A stretch of DNA of 46,945 bases from Leuconostoc lactis (GTDB taxonomy: Bacteria; Bacillota; Bacilli; Lactobacillales; Lactobacillaceae): positions 1 to 46,945 of the forward strand of contig NZ_CP042421.1 in NCBI RefSeq assembly GCF_007954625.1. Direction: 5' to 3'. Below the pieces are notes generated by a model. That model was not told where the DNA came from. It saw only the letters and a list, made by a program, of their open reading frames with translations, and did not search any database. How positions within the stretch are numbered: position 1 is the stretch's first letter; each line of letters opens with the position of its first letter. Below, in pieces: positions 25,344 to 33,624 of the stretch. Both the position numbers and the translations under genes were made by a program.

Positions 25344-26140
25344 CCTAATTTTTCATTTATTAATATCTGCTCTTATACTAAGAAGGTGGGCTATTTTATT
25401 CGGTCCATAAATATAGTATAGGGGTATTTTCATATTAATTTATTATAAGAAAAATTTATAGATTTGCTGCTAAAACTTAGCCAAAAGAAGGTCGTTAATT
25501 TAAATAATGAGCAATGTGATTGTTCCCATTAAAGAATTCTATTGGTATGTGAGCTAGATAGGGTAAGCCGTAGTGATTAATGTAGATCCAAGATAGTAAA
25601 GGATGTCAAGCATCTAGAGAAGTTTCCTGTTATCCTAGTAGGTAAAAATGAAAATTTGTCGTGTAAGATTACTAGTAATTGAACAGTGTTGGATCCAGAG
25701 ATAATAGTTTTCATATCAAGTTCAGCATGGGCTACGGTTAATTTTATTAATATCTAGTCTGTAGGCATCATGATAACAGCCACTTAGAAATCTTTCATCT
25801 AAATTTGAATCGTGTAGCAGTTCACTGAAAGAAATACCGTACGTTAATATAATTTTAAACAACGATTTGTTGATATAAAAATTTTTTTAACTACAAGCGC
25901 AGTTTAAATGATAACAAAGTAACAGAATGGGAATAATCCGGTTCATTGGATGTCTGAGTAATTTTTAGTGCAATAAATAGTCAGCTCCATTCTCTAGGTT
26001 GCTAATGTTCTAATTCAAATTTTGCAGTTACGTCATTAAATTAAAATGAATTTAATACTTATATTCTTAATATTAATTTTCAAAGGTGACCAAAGCTTAT
26101 GCAGTAGCGATAGTTTATCCCAGTACAAGGAGAAAATAAT
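25344..26140. other. 797-bp stretch with no supported gene
   Basis: No frame stays open for more than a few dozen codons on either strand, and I see no clear terminator after the oxidoreductase gene. Minus-strand fragments between about 25500 and 25830 read like broken coding sequence (short open segments separated by stops and frame changes) and may be the ruin of a regulator gene. I cannot name it. AAGGAG before 26141 is the ribosome site of the next gene. Confidence 0.5.
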
Positions 26141-26467
26141 ATGGTAAATGAAATTGAGTTAACAACAGAAAATTACGAACAGATTGTGTCAAAGGGGATA
26201 ACCATAGTTGATTTTCGTGCGGATTGGTGTGCCCCCTGCAGAATGATGGATTCTGTTCTAGAAAAGGTAGCAGAAGACCCATCATACAAAAATGTTAAAT
26301 TTGGTAAGGTAAATGTAGATAAAAATATGGAGCTGAATGTTCGTCACTCTATTTCTGGGATTCCAACTTTTTTATTTTACAAGGATGGAGAAATTATTGA
26401 CAGATCAGTAGGTCTGCAAACAAAGAATACTGTTAAAAGTATGTTAAATAGTTCATTGAATAAATAG
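26141..26467 (+). CDS. second thioredoxin
   Basis: 108 aa with active site WCAPC (Cys30 and Cys33, in DFRADWCAPCRMMDS) and SGIPTFLFYKDG with the cis-proline. It shares the FRADWC-PC--MMD core with the thioredoxin at 19082, but the two are clearly diverged, so they are paralogues and not a recent duplication. The gene stands alone with AAGGAGAAA before the ATG. Its partner is not evident; the neighbouring HxlR-controlled oxidoreductase and the sulfur-stress operon suggest a shared thiol-stress theme. Confidence 0.87.
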   Translation: MVNEIELTTENYEQIVSKGITIVDFRADWCAPCRMMDSVLEKVAEDPSYKNVKFGKVNVDKNMELNVRHSISGIPTFLFYKDGEIIDRSVGLQTKNTVKSMLNSSLNK

Positions 26468-26887
26468 TGATCAATATCCATGTGTAATATTCAATATATT
26501 TCTTAATTTTTTCGTTTAGTATTTTATTTGACTGATAATTGTATTGATTTTTCTATAAGCGTATTTCATATATTTATATTCGTTCAATCTAAAATCATTT
26601 GAAAGGGAATATTTTTTGTATATCTTCGCTCTATGCACATAAAATTTTTGCAATAAAATCATTTATACCTCAATTTTTAAAAAATTGAGTAATTTACCAA
26701 TAATAGTAATAGTTTCATGTTTTTATCATTTTAGCCAGAAAACTACTTTAACTCCCCTATTAAAGTATATCGTCTGAATGCTAGTTTGCTCCACAAGTGT
26801 ATCCCAATTTGAACCAGAGTCATTGATAATATTTATATTAATTTGTTCTCCCGTTACCTAAACAACAATGTTGTTTAGCATTCATGA
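26468..26887. other. AT-rich stretch with an orphan coding remnant and a palindrome
   Basis: On the minus strand, codons from 26857 down to a TGA at 26726 are open and end in a protein-like tail (NDSGSNWDTLVEQTSIQTIY), with no start; it may be the C-terminal end of a lost gene. A perfect inverted repeat, CTAAACAACA and TGTTGTTTAG around one A, lies at 26858-26878 just past the recombinase stop. CTCAATTT and AAATTGAG at about 26671-26691 form a further AT-rich hairpin. Confidence 0.5.
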
Positions 26888-27445
26888 TTATCTGAATAGT
26901 TTTTTAATATATTGCACGGTCCTAGGTGAAATATTGAATGCTTCGGCAGTTACTTTAACAGTATGTGTTTTTGAATATTCAAAGATAGCAGTATTTCGGC
27001 TATCTTTTTTTCTTTTGGGTCTGCCTTCTTTATAGTTAGGATTGTGTTGCTTAGCAAATATTTTTCCTGCTTGTGTACGTTCAATAATCATGTCACGTTC
27101 CATCTCCGCAACCGACAATAAGGTTCTAACAATCATACGACCCATAGGAGTGTTATCAATCGTTCCTAAGTTTAAAACTTTGATAACGATTTTTTCTTTT
27201 AATAGGGAGTCAATTAAATTTAGCGCTTCTCGCGTGTTACGGGCAAAACGGTCTAATTTTGTGACAATCAAAGTATCATTTGGTTCAACTAAATGAACTA
27301 ACTTTTCGAATTGAGGACGTGTGGTAGTGGTCCCAGAATATTTTTCACTCATAATGATATCAGCACCAGCCTTCTTCAAAGTATCTTTTTGTTCATTTAA
27401 CGATTGTCCCGCTGTTGAGACGCGTGCATAGCCATAAACTGTCAT
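26888..27445 (-). CDS. serine recombinase (resolvase/invertase)
   Basis: 185 aa from the ATG at 27445, which has GAGGTGG just upstream; an ATG four codons earlier lacks a site. The catalytic domain begins [17 protein letters not shown] with the nucleophilic Ser in VSTAGQ, followed by [16 protein letters not shown] and MERDMIIERTQAG. A Hin-type helix-turn-helix closes it (VTAEAFNISPRTVQYIKKL). These proteins resolve cointegrates or invert DNA. A second, similar recombinase of opposite orientation is encoded at 36523; the two bracket the IS-rich metal region. Confidence 0.88.
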   Translation of the reverse strand: MTVYGYARVSTAGQSLNEQKDTLKKAGADIIMSEKYSGTTTTRPQFEKLVHLVEPNDTLIVTKLDRFARNTREALNLIDSLLKEKIVIKVLNLGTIDNTPMGRMIVRTLLSVAEMERDMIIERTQAGKIFAKQHNPNYKEGRPKRKKDSRNTAIFEYSKTHTVKVTAEAFNISPRTVQYIKKLFR

Positions 27446-27509
27446 TTTCCACCTCATTAATTTGCATAATTAAATTGCATAGTATAAAACCTATTATATC
27501 AAGGGATAT

Positions 27510-27547
27510 AAAAAGCGCAAGATACTTATAAGTATTTTGCGCTTTTT
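27510..27547. repeat. 38-bp near-perfect palindrome upstream of the recombinase
   Basis: AAAAAGCGCAA and TTGCGCTTTTT flank the self-complementary ATACTTATAAGTAT. It lies about 65 bp upstream of the recombinase start. Long A and T runs on both sides would also make it a bidirectional terminator; it could equally be part of the recombination site. Confidence 0.65.
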
Positions 27548-27591
27548 ATTAATAAAGACCTTTTTTATAATTGGCTGTTAGTTAATAACTG

Positions 27592-27840
27592 TTAATTTTT
27601 TTTGTATTTTGGTAAATCATTATCATTTGCAATCTGATAATGATGTGTATGCGCATAGTCGGCGTCATATTTATCATGAAGCTGTCGTAACAAACCTGGA
27701 TTTTCACTGACCGAATCTAACGCATATTGTTTAGATACATTTTTAATTCCTTGGTTTTTATAAGGAGCTAGTTCTTGTATTAATAAATCTTTTTTGTTAG
27801 GAACTTCTTTTCTTCCAGAATTTTTAATTTCTTGTTGTGC
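27592..27840 (-). pseudogene. C-terminal remnant of an unknown protein, cut by an IS3-family element
   Basis: 82 open codons without a start, ending in DNDLPKYKKN and containing LIQELAPYKNQGIKNVSKQY and PGLLRQLHDKYDADY. The residues look like real, hydrophilic, helical coding sequence. A stop immediately upstream (27841-27843) coincides with the edge of the decayed IS3 element, so the 5' part was lost or displaced. A C-terminal tail of a mobilisation or replication protein is possible; I cannot assign it. Confidence 0.5.
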
Positions 27841-27851
27841 TCAGAAGTCAA

Positions 27852-28896
27852 TAAATTGGACTATTTTTATTCAGTTACTTAGGCAACATTTGAGATACGA
27901 TTGCGATTATAAAAATTGATATACCAACCAATGGCTGCTTGGACTTCAGTTAATGTTTGGTATGCCTTCAGATACACCTCTTCACGCTTCAATATTGAAT
28001 GAAACGCTTCCATACGGCCATTATCGTACGGATGGCCTTTGAGTGAATATGAATGTTTCAAGCCATAATTTTAGCATTTAATATTAAACTCAGCACTCGT
28101 GTATTGTGACCCCATATCTGAATGAATAATGAGTGGCTTTCGATGCTTATCTAACGCCATCTGTAAGGCACTTGTGGCTAGCTCGGCTGTCATTGTATCG
28201 CCAATTTTATAGCCCAATACTTTTCTCTTTTCAGGATCCAAAACGGTCGCTAAATAGACCCATCTGTGATTAGTCAACTGAATATAAGTGATATCTGTTT
28301 GCCAAACACCGCTCAAATCATGCAAGTGTCTAATCAGATTGGGTTTTTGATCAACCGTCACAACAGTTTTGGGTTTGCGATAACGTTTTTACATGCGGGA
28401 TTTAATCCCTAATTCACGCATCAATTTGAGTGTCATATACTCAGATACTTTCGGACCGTCGGTTTGTTGACTATAAGCAGCAATACGACGATAACCATAA
28501 AATTTAAAGGTTTTCCAAACGTCTAAAATATAAGGTTTCAGGGATTCTCTACGCTTTTCTTGTCGACTGGGCTGCCAATGGCGCCAGTTGTAATAGGTAC
28601 TAGGTTTGATTTTAAGTGCACTTAAAATACGCACAAGCGCGTAGCCATTGTTGGGGCCTCCTTAGTGGTAATGATAATCCATTGAGTGGTTCATCTAATA
28701 GCTTTGTAAAAACTAGCCAGCTTCATTTTAAAGGGTCTTCGGAATATATAGTGGAATTACTTTCTTAATAGTTTAAAAACAACTGGTGTTTAAATCGGAT
28801 TTTCTGGTGGGATGTTAGGATAATCAATAGTATTATATAAAAGTATCAATCACATACGAGTGATACTTTGGGAAAAAAATAAAATAGTCCAATTTA
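27852..28896 (-). mobile_element. decayed IS3-family element
   Basis: TAAATTGGACTATTTT occurs at the left edge (27852-27867) and as its complement at the right edge, near 28881-28896, giving terminal inverted repeats of about 16 bp. At about 1,045 bp it is shorter than usual for IS3 elements. The orfB frame has two stops, and no orfA is evident in the 260 bp on the right, so it cannot move on its own. A hairpin of AAAGTATCA / TGATACTTT lies near its right end. Confidence 0.7.
27879..28634 (-). pseudogene. IS3-family transposase OrfB with two in-frame stops
   Basis: The three open pieces are in one frame and are separated only by TAA codons at 28389-28391 and 28071-28073. Read through, the protein has ALKIKPSTYYNWRHWQPSRQ, then the DDE integrase core WQTDITYIQL, IIHSDMGSQYTS and GRMEAFHSILKREE. 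The three acidic residues are retained. The protein is of the IS150/IS1163-like type. Nonsense mutations have inactivated it. Confidence 0.82.
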
Positions 28897-28897
28897 C

Positions 28898-28929
28898 TTG
28901 AACGTGTACTATGGTACACGGTTTATAAT
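28898..28929 (+). promoter_or_regulatory. mer-type promoter/operator
   Basis: TTGAAC (28898-28903) and TATAAT (28924-28929) are 20 bp apart, with the dyad GTGTAC-TATG-GTACAC at 28904-28919 in the spacer. Overlong spacers with a central dyad are the hallmark of MerR-activated promoters, and 20 bp is the spacing in Gram-positive mer operons. Confidence 0.78.
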
Positions 28930-28948
28930 ATTCATGGGGTGAAATAAG

Positions 28949-29323
28949 ATGATTTATCGCATTAGTGAGTTTGCAGATAAATGTGGAGTTAATAAAGAAA
29001 CGATCAGATATTACGAGCGAAAAAATTTATTACAAGAACCTCACCGAACGGAAGCTGGTTATCGGATATATTCATATGATGACGTTAAGCGTGTTGGGTT
29101 TATTAAACGAATACAGGAACTTGGTTTTTCTTTAAGCGAGATTTATAAATTACTTGGTGTTGTAGATAAAGATGAAGTTCGTTGTCAAGATATGTTCGAA
29201 TTTATTTCTAAAAAACAAAAGGAAGCGCAAAAACAAATAGAGGATTTAAAACGAATTGAAATGATATACATCTTTCCGAAAAAGTTTGCTTTTTCTCAAA
29301 GCATGGCTATAAATAATTGTTAG
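28949..29323 (+). pseudogene. merR: truncated mercury-type MerR regulator
   Basis: The first 100 or so residues match Gram-positive mercury MerR (FADKCGVNKETIRYYERKNL, GFSLSEIYKLLGVVDKDEV, RCQDMFEF). The match stops after IEDLKRIEM, and an unrelated tail (YIFPKKFAFSQSMAINNC) follows to the stop. The first conserved Cys (in VRCQDM) remains, but the C-terminal Cys pair needed to bind mercury is gone. No merA or merB follows. It is the stump of a mer operon, lost on one side and abutting an IS3 remnant on the other. Confidence 0.82.
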
Positions 29324-29350
29324 TCCATTCTTAAGGTCGATAACACTTTT

Positions 29351-29516
29351 CAATACCGACCCTAATACCGACCTCAATACTGACCTTGATACCGACCCTA
29401 ATACTGACCCTAATACTGACCTTGATACTGACCTTGATACCGACCCTAATACTGACCCTAATACCGACCTCAATACTGACCTTGATACCGACCTTGATAC
29501 CGACCTCAATACTGAA
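29351..29516. repeat. tandem 12-bp repeat array, about 14 units
   Basis: Units vary among ACCGACCCTAAT, ACCGACCTCAAT and ACTGACCTTGAT. As 12 is a multiple of three, all frames stay open: on the minus strand they read SVLG/SVLR/SVSR or VGIK/VSIE/VSIR tetrapeptides. A minus-strand frame from 29626 to 29246 begins MNQSEGLIFDQPDTYEVSFR and could be a real 126-residue protein with this repeat in it, but it has no good ribosome site. It sits where the mer remnant ends. Confidence 0.75.
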
Positions 29517-29724
29517 CAAAAAAAGCCACCTGATTGTAGTGACTCAATTAATATATCTAAAATCTTTCTAAAGGATACCTCGTATGTATCTGGTTGATCG
29601 AATATCAAGCCTTCTGACTGATTCATGGCATATAACGAGGTGGTCTTTGGGTTTCAAACTAGTTCGATACATTTGATTAGGCATAATAAAATTTCATATT
29701 CTCAAAAGATGAGAAAAATTTATA

Positions 29725-30072
29725 TTATCCCAAAAATTTGGTAATACTATCTGTAATATTTTGAATTTGTTCAGGGATATTTTCGGTTATATCTCCTGCA
29801 ACATTTTGAATTTGTTCAGGGATATTTTCGGTTATACCTCCTGCAACATTTTGAATTTGTTCAGGGATATTTTCGGTTATACCTCCTGCAACATTTTGAA
29901 TTTGTTCAGGAATATTTTCGGTTATACCTCCTGCAACATTTTGAATTTGTTCAGGGATATTTTCGGTTATACCTCCTGCAACGTTTTGAATTTGTTCAGG
30001 AATATTTTCGGTTATATTTCCCAAAATTTCTTGTGCTTGTCCAGTTAAGTTTTGAAATATATTTTTAAACAT
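29725..30072 (-). CDS. small 15-residue-repeat protein co-transcribed with the metal ATPase
   Basis: 115 aa with AGAAGGAGA before the ATG, 15 bases after the ATPase stop. After MFKNIFQNLTGQAQEILG it consists of six tandem ITENIPEQIQNVAGG-type units encoded by near-identical 45-bp repeats and ends ITDSITKFLG. There is no Cys, His, signal peptide or membrane helix. Each unit would make an amphipathic turn or short helix, somewhat like LEA or apolipoprotein-type repeats. I do not recognise a family. Tight spacing with the ATPase suggests a role in the same metal response. Confidence 0.7.
   Translation of the reverse strand: MFKNIFQNLTGQAQEILGNITENIPEQIQNVAGGITENIPEQIQNVAGGITENIPEQIQNVAGGITENIPEQIQNVAGGITENIPEQIQNVAGDITENIPEQIQNITDSITKFLG
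29761..30030. repeat. six tandem 45-bp repeats
   Basis: Copies begin at 29761, 29806, 29851, 29896, 29941 and 29986, each with TTGAATTTGTTCAGG. The copies differ at only a few positions, which points to recent expansion or gene conversion. Copy number is likely to vary between isolates. Confidence 0.9.
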
Positions 30073-30086
30073 TTATAGTTCTCCTT

Positions 30087-31976
30087 CTATATTTTTTTAT
30101 TTGGCAATAATAATCTCAATGAATTTAGCAGAACAACCAGAGTACTTCCCTCATGCAATGTTATGCTTAGTACCACGGAGGCATTTTTCCAAAGACTAAT
30201 ATACACTAAAAATAGAACAACTAATAAAGCAAATATTATATTTTGAGTTACAATATTTTTTAATCTTTTAGAAGTTTTATGTGCACTCACAAAATTCCCA
30301 AGGTCATTCTTCATTAATACTACATCTGCAGTTTCTATAGCTACATCTGTGCCATCTCCCATCGCAATACCTACATCTGCTACAGCAAGTGCTGGTGCAT
30401 CGTTAACACCATCTCCGACCATCGCGGTTGGACCATATTTTTCTTTATTTTCATTTATTATTTTTGCCTTTTCATCAGGCATTACATTTGCCTGCACATC
30501 TCTTACACCTAACTGTTTTCCAATTGCCTTTCCTGTTAATACTGCATCACCAGTTATCATAATAGTTTTTATTTGATTCTTATTTAAATATTGAATTGCT
30601 GAAATTGCAGTCTTTTGAGGAGTATCTTGAATTGCTATTAAACCTTCGACTTTATCGTTAACAGCAATAAATACTACCGTTTTTCCTTCATTTTCAAAGT
30701 TTTCCTGTTTTTCAATCCATTCTTGACTTACCATTTTAAATGCACTTGGTTTAGCAATTCGATAGCTTTCTCCTTGATAGGTTGCGCTCAATCCTGTCCC
30801 AAGTTCATTTTCAACTTTTATATCGTAGTCAACTTTTTGAGTTTCAAATTTATTAACTATAGCATTTGCTAATGGATGATTACTTTGCTTTTCCATTGCT
30901 ACTAATGTATTTCTAAAGGATTCACCATCAAGTTCGGGATTAAAATAGAAATCTACTACTTTTGGTTTTCCTTCTGTCAATGTTCCTGTTTTATCAAAAG
31001 CTACAGCTTTTAAATTAATTAAATTTGAAAGAAAATTCCCCCCTTTAAATAGTATTCCTTGTTTTGCTAAAGATGATATTCCAGCTAATGTTGCAGGAAT
31101 TGCAGCAACAGCTAAGGCACATGGTGAAGCAGAGACTAGAAAGACTAAACTTCTTGAAATTGTTTCCGTTAATGTCCAGCCTAAAAACATTGGAGAAAAT
31201 ATAAGTAAAGCTAAAAATATTACTAATACTCCGTTGACATAGTGTGGTTCAAAACGTTTTATGAAATCGGCAGTTGGTGAAAGGTTATTTTGTGACTCTT
31301 CAACCATAGTTAATATTTTAGAAAATACTGTATCCTTGCTATCCTTGGATACTCTCATAGTGAATGTACCTGTACCATTAATGGTTGAACCAAAAACAAT
31401 ATCACCAACATTTTTTTCTCGAGGAATACTTTCACCATTTATGGTTGACTCATCAATGCTTGTTGAACCATTAAGTATGATACCATCAGTTGGAACTTGC
31501 GCTCCATTCAAAACTTGAAGTCTATCACCTATTTTTAATTTATCAATCGAAACTACTTCTATATTTCCCTCATTATTAATTAAACGAGCTTCCGTAGGAT
31601 TTAGTTCTATTAGTTTAGTAATTTCCCGTTTACTTTTTCCCTCAACATATTCTTCAAGAAAGTGTGCCCCTGCGAATATAAAGATTAGTAGAGCAGCTTC
31701 AACGGCTTCTCCTAAGAAAATTGCACCTATTGCGGCAAGTGTCATTAAAATATGCGTATTAGGAGTAAATCTTTTCTTTTTGACTGTCTCTTTTATGGTA
31801 TCATCTATCCCTTCAAGCATTACATGATATCCCGATAAAATAGTTGCTATTATGCTAATTAAAACTCTGACTGTACTTGATATTGGGAGTAATAATCCGA
31901 TGATAAAAATTATTATTCCGATAAAATATAAGCGTAATGCTCTCTTTTCTTTTAAAGCTGTAATTAAGCTTTTCAT
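30087..31976 (-). CDS. P1B-4-type heavy-metal ATPase (SPC motif; Co/Fe/Zn export candidate)
   Basis: 629 aa. The metal-site motif in the sixth helix is SPC (284-286, in SASPCALAV), not CPC, and the C-terminal helix has HEGSTLVVLLNSLRLL. These two features define the P1B-4 group (CoaT, CtpD, PfeT), which exports cobalt, iron(II) or zinc. The phosphorylation loop DKTGTLTEG starts at 328; TGES-type STINGES, SNHPLA and GDGVNDAPAL are present. There is no N-terminal Cys-rich metal-binding domain, as is normal for this group. It is divergent from a MerR regulator and followed by the repeat protein. Intact. Confidence 0.88.
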   Translation of the reverse strand: MKSLITALKEKRALRLYFIGIIIFIIGLLLPISSTVRVLISIIATILSGYHVMLEGIDDTIKETVKKKRFTPNTHILMTLAAIGAIFLGEAVEAALLIFIFAGAHFLEEYVEGKSKREITKLIELNPTEARLINNEGNIEVVSIDKLKIGDRLQVLNGAQVPTDGIILNGSTSIDESTINGESIPREKNVGDIVFGSTINGTGTFTMRVSKDSKDTVFSKILTMVEESQNNLSPTADFIKRFEPHYVNGVLVIFLALLIFSPMFLGWTLTETISRSLVFLVSASPCALAVAAIPATLAGISSLAKQGILFKGGNFLSNLINLKAVAFDKTGTLTEGKPKVVDFYFNPELDGESFRNTLVAMEKQSNHPLANAIVNKFETQKVDYDIKVENELGTGLSATYQGESYRIAKPSAFKMVSQEWIEKQENFENEGKTVVFIAVNDKVEGLIAIQDTPQKTAISAIQYLNKNQIKTIMITGDAVLTGKAIGKQLGVRDVQANVMPDEKAKIINENKEKYGPTAMVGDGVNDAPALAVADVGIAMGDGTDVAIETADVVLMKNDLGNFVSAHKTSKRLKNIVTQNIIFALLVVLFLVYISLWKNASVVLSITLHEGSTLVVLLNSLRLLLPNKKI

Positions 31977-32026
31977 ATTAGATACCTCTTCTAAATGATA
32001 TAAATATTTTTATATGTTATACTGAT

Positions 32027-32057
32027 ATTATAAACTATACCTTTACGGTAAGGTCAA
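32027..32057 (-). promoter_or_regulatory. MerR-type promoter of the metal ATPase
   Basis: On the minus strand TTGACC (32052-32057) and TATAAT (32027-32032) are 19 bp apart, and the spacer region carries a dyad, ACCTT/AAGGT, read on the plus strand as ACCTTTACGGTAAGGT. The 19-bp spacer is the classic arrangement that a MerR protein must untwist. It predicts metal-dependent activation by the regulator encoded at 32067. Confidence 0.85.
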
Positions 32058-32066
32058 GGAGAAAGA

Positions 32067-32846
32067 ATGGAAAATAAAAATTATTTGACTATAGGAAAAC
32101 TTAGCAGCTATTCTGGTATACATATCAAGGCTTTAAGATATTATGAGTCTATCGGCATTTTACATCCAGCATTAATTGATGCTAATAATGGTTACCGCTA
32201 TTACTCTCATGCACATATTCCATATGTGAAAATTATAAAATTATGTGCTGATTATGGAATTCCTCTAGGGACTTTTAACGACTTTATTAAGTCCGAAACT
32301 GAGATCAATTTGATCGAAATCATTAGAAAAGCTAGTGACATCTTAGATTTAAAAGAAAAGCAATTAAAAGAGGATAAGCAATTTTTAGAATATATGCAAA
32401 ATGAAATAAGCTTATCTCAAAAACTAGACTCATCAATTAATGTTGATTTAGAGCAAACTCATGAGGATTTTATCTTGATACCTTTCGATGATGTATTTTT
32501 TTCAAATAAGTACTATGATACAATTAATAAAACTATCTCTATGTTGAAGGATTTAGAAATAGAATTTTTTAACCGAATTGGGTGTTATTATTCACTCCAG
32601 TATGGTAACTACGATAAATTTCTTGCCTTAAAAGTTCGGGGCCACTCATCAAAGTTAAAAAACATAAAAATTTTGCATATTGATCATGTCTGTGTTCAAG
32701 CACAACATATTGAACCTGATAAGATAACGGATGAATTAATTAGACTTAAAAAACTTAAGCAAAATTCTATATTAATTCTGGAAGCTTACGAAAATCCGTA
32801 CAACTTTTCAACGCCACATCTGGAATTAAGGATATTATTAAATTAA
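32067..32846 (+). CDS. MerR-family regulator with large effector domain, divergent from the metal ATPase
   Basis: 259 aa. The MerR winged helix is clear (LTIGKLSSYSGIHIKALRYYE, NNGYRYYSHA), followed by a coiled coil (about 95-135) and a C-terminal domain of about 125 residues. That domain resembles the GyrI-like effector domain in size and is much longer than the short tail of most metal-sensing MerR proteins. It contains Cys in GCYYSL and DHVCVQAQH, possible ligands. CoaR, which controls a cobalt P1B-4 ATPase in cyanobacteria, is also a MerR protein with a large C-terminal domain. AAGGAGAAAG precedes the ATG. Confidence 0.8.
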   Translation: MENKNYLTIGKLSSYSGIHIKALRYYESIGILHPALIDANNGYRYYSHAHIPYVKIIKLCADYGIPLGTFNDFIKSETEINLIEIIRKASDILDLKEKQLKEDKQFLEYMQNEISLSQKLDSSINVDLEQTHEDFILIPFDDVFFSNKYYDTINKTISMLKDLEIEFFNRIGCYYSLQYGNYDKFLALKVRGHSSKLKNIKILHIDHVCVQAQHIEPDKITDELIRLKKLKQNSILILEAYENPYNFSTPHLELRILLN

Positions 32847-32860
32847 TTGGCAGTTATCTA

Positions 32861-32900
32861 AAAATACAATACTAGATATGTATCTAGTATTGTATTTTTT
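32861..32900. terminator. bidirectional terminator
   Basis: AAATACAATACTAGATA and its complement pair around a 2-base centre, flanked by A and T runs, between the convergent regulator and CHAP genes. Confidence 0.85.
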
Positions 32901-33551
32901 AATTTGGGAGTAGGAATACTACATTTTCTGGGCTAATATTTGTTCTAACATTTCCCCAAGGAAATGTCCCACCATATCCAGCTTCTTGAACGTTAAATGT
33001 TCCATCTGGGTTCACCCCAGTTACTACTGCCACATGACCATATGGTGAGGTTCGAGCTGTAGTAGACGTTCCATATCCTGTAAAATGGTCAGTAAATCCT
33101 GAAGCAATAACTCCTGGAGCCAAATTTGTTCGACGCAAGACTCCTTGACTCACACCATTTGTTCCCCAATAACCTCCATTACCATTTACTATGTTTGCTA
33201 TATATATTCCTTTAGCGGCAAAGTACTGCCAAACAAAATCGGTACAGCCTCCGCCTGCATAAGGATTATAATTAGGATTTCCTGTGCCAGAAGTCGAGTT
33301 ATTAGAATCATTATTTGAACTGGTACTCGTGCCTTGTTCTACAGTTGTTCCAGTATTAGAACTAGTTATAGTATTTTCTTTTTTGGGTGATGAAGACTTT
33401 TCGACTGAACTGCTTGGGGTATTTGTTACACTATTACTCGTATAAGCTTCTTTTGCCGATTTTTGAGCAGAAGCTACTTTTTCTTTCTCAGCTTGAGCTA
33501 TTTTTGCTTCCTTTTCAGCAGTACTTTTTTGTTTTAGTAAATTTTCTTTTT
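32899..33551 (-). pseudogene. CHAP-domain cell-wall hydrolase, 5' end replaced by ISS1
   Basis: About 217 codons remain. A coiled-coil part (QKSTAEKEAKIAQAEKEKV) and a Ser/Thr-rich linker lead to a C-terminal CHAP domain with Cys in GGGCTDFVWQYF and His in SPYGHVAVVTGV. That is the plan of PcsB/SagA-like secreted peptidoglycan hydrolases. The signal peptide and first part are absent: the IS6-family element begins exactly where the reading frame leaves family-like sequence. The longer reading up to 33720 is IS DNA. Export without a signal peptide is unlikely, so it is presumably inactive. Confidence 0.82.
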
Positions 33552-33624
33552 GGTTCTGTTGCAAAGTTTTAAATCTACTATCAAATAAGGTAGATAATAG
33601 AAAAAGATAGCAGGAGGAATGACG

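Noticed and set aside
25344..26140. Decayed LysR-type regulator
   Set aside because: Some minus-strand fragments (near 25650-25720) faintly recall a LysR ligand domain, but stops are frequent and no HTH could be found, so no call is made.
29351..30030. CRISPR array
   Set aside because: The 12-bp and 45-bp repeats are contiguous without spacers, and no cas genes are present.
29761..30048. Plus-strand frame across the 45-bp repeats (LFRDIFGY units)
   Set aside because: The minus-strand frame has a strong ribosome site and follows the ATPase gene closely; the plus frame has neither and is open only because the repeat length is a multiple of three.
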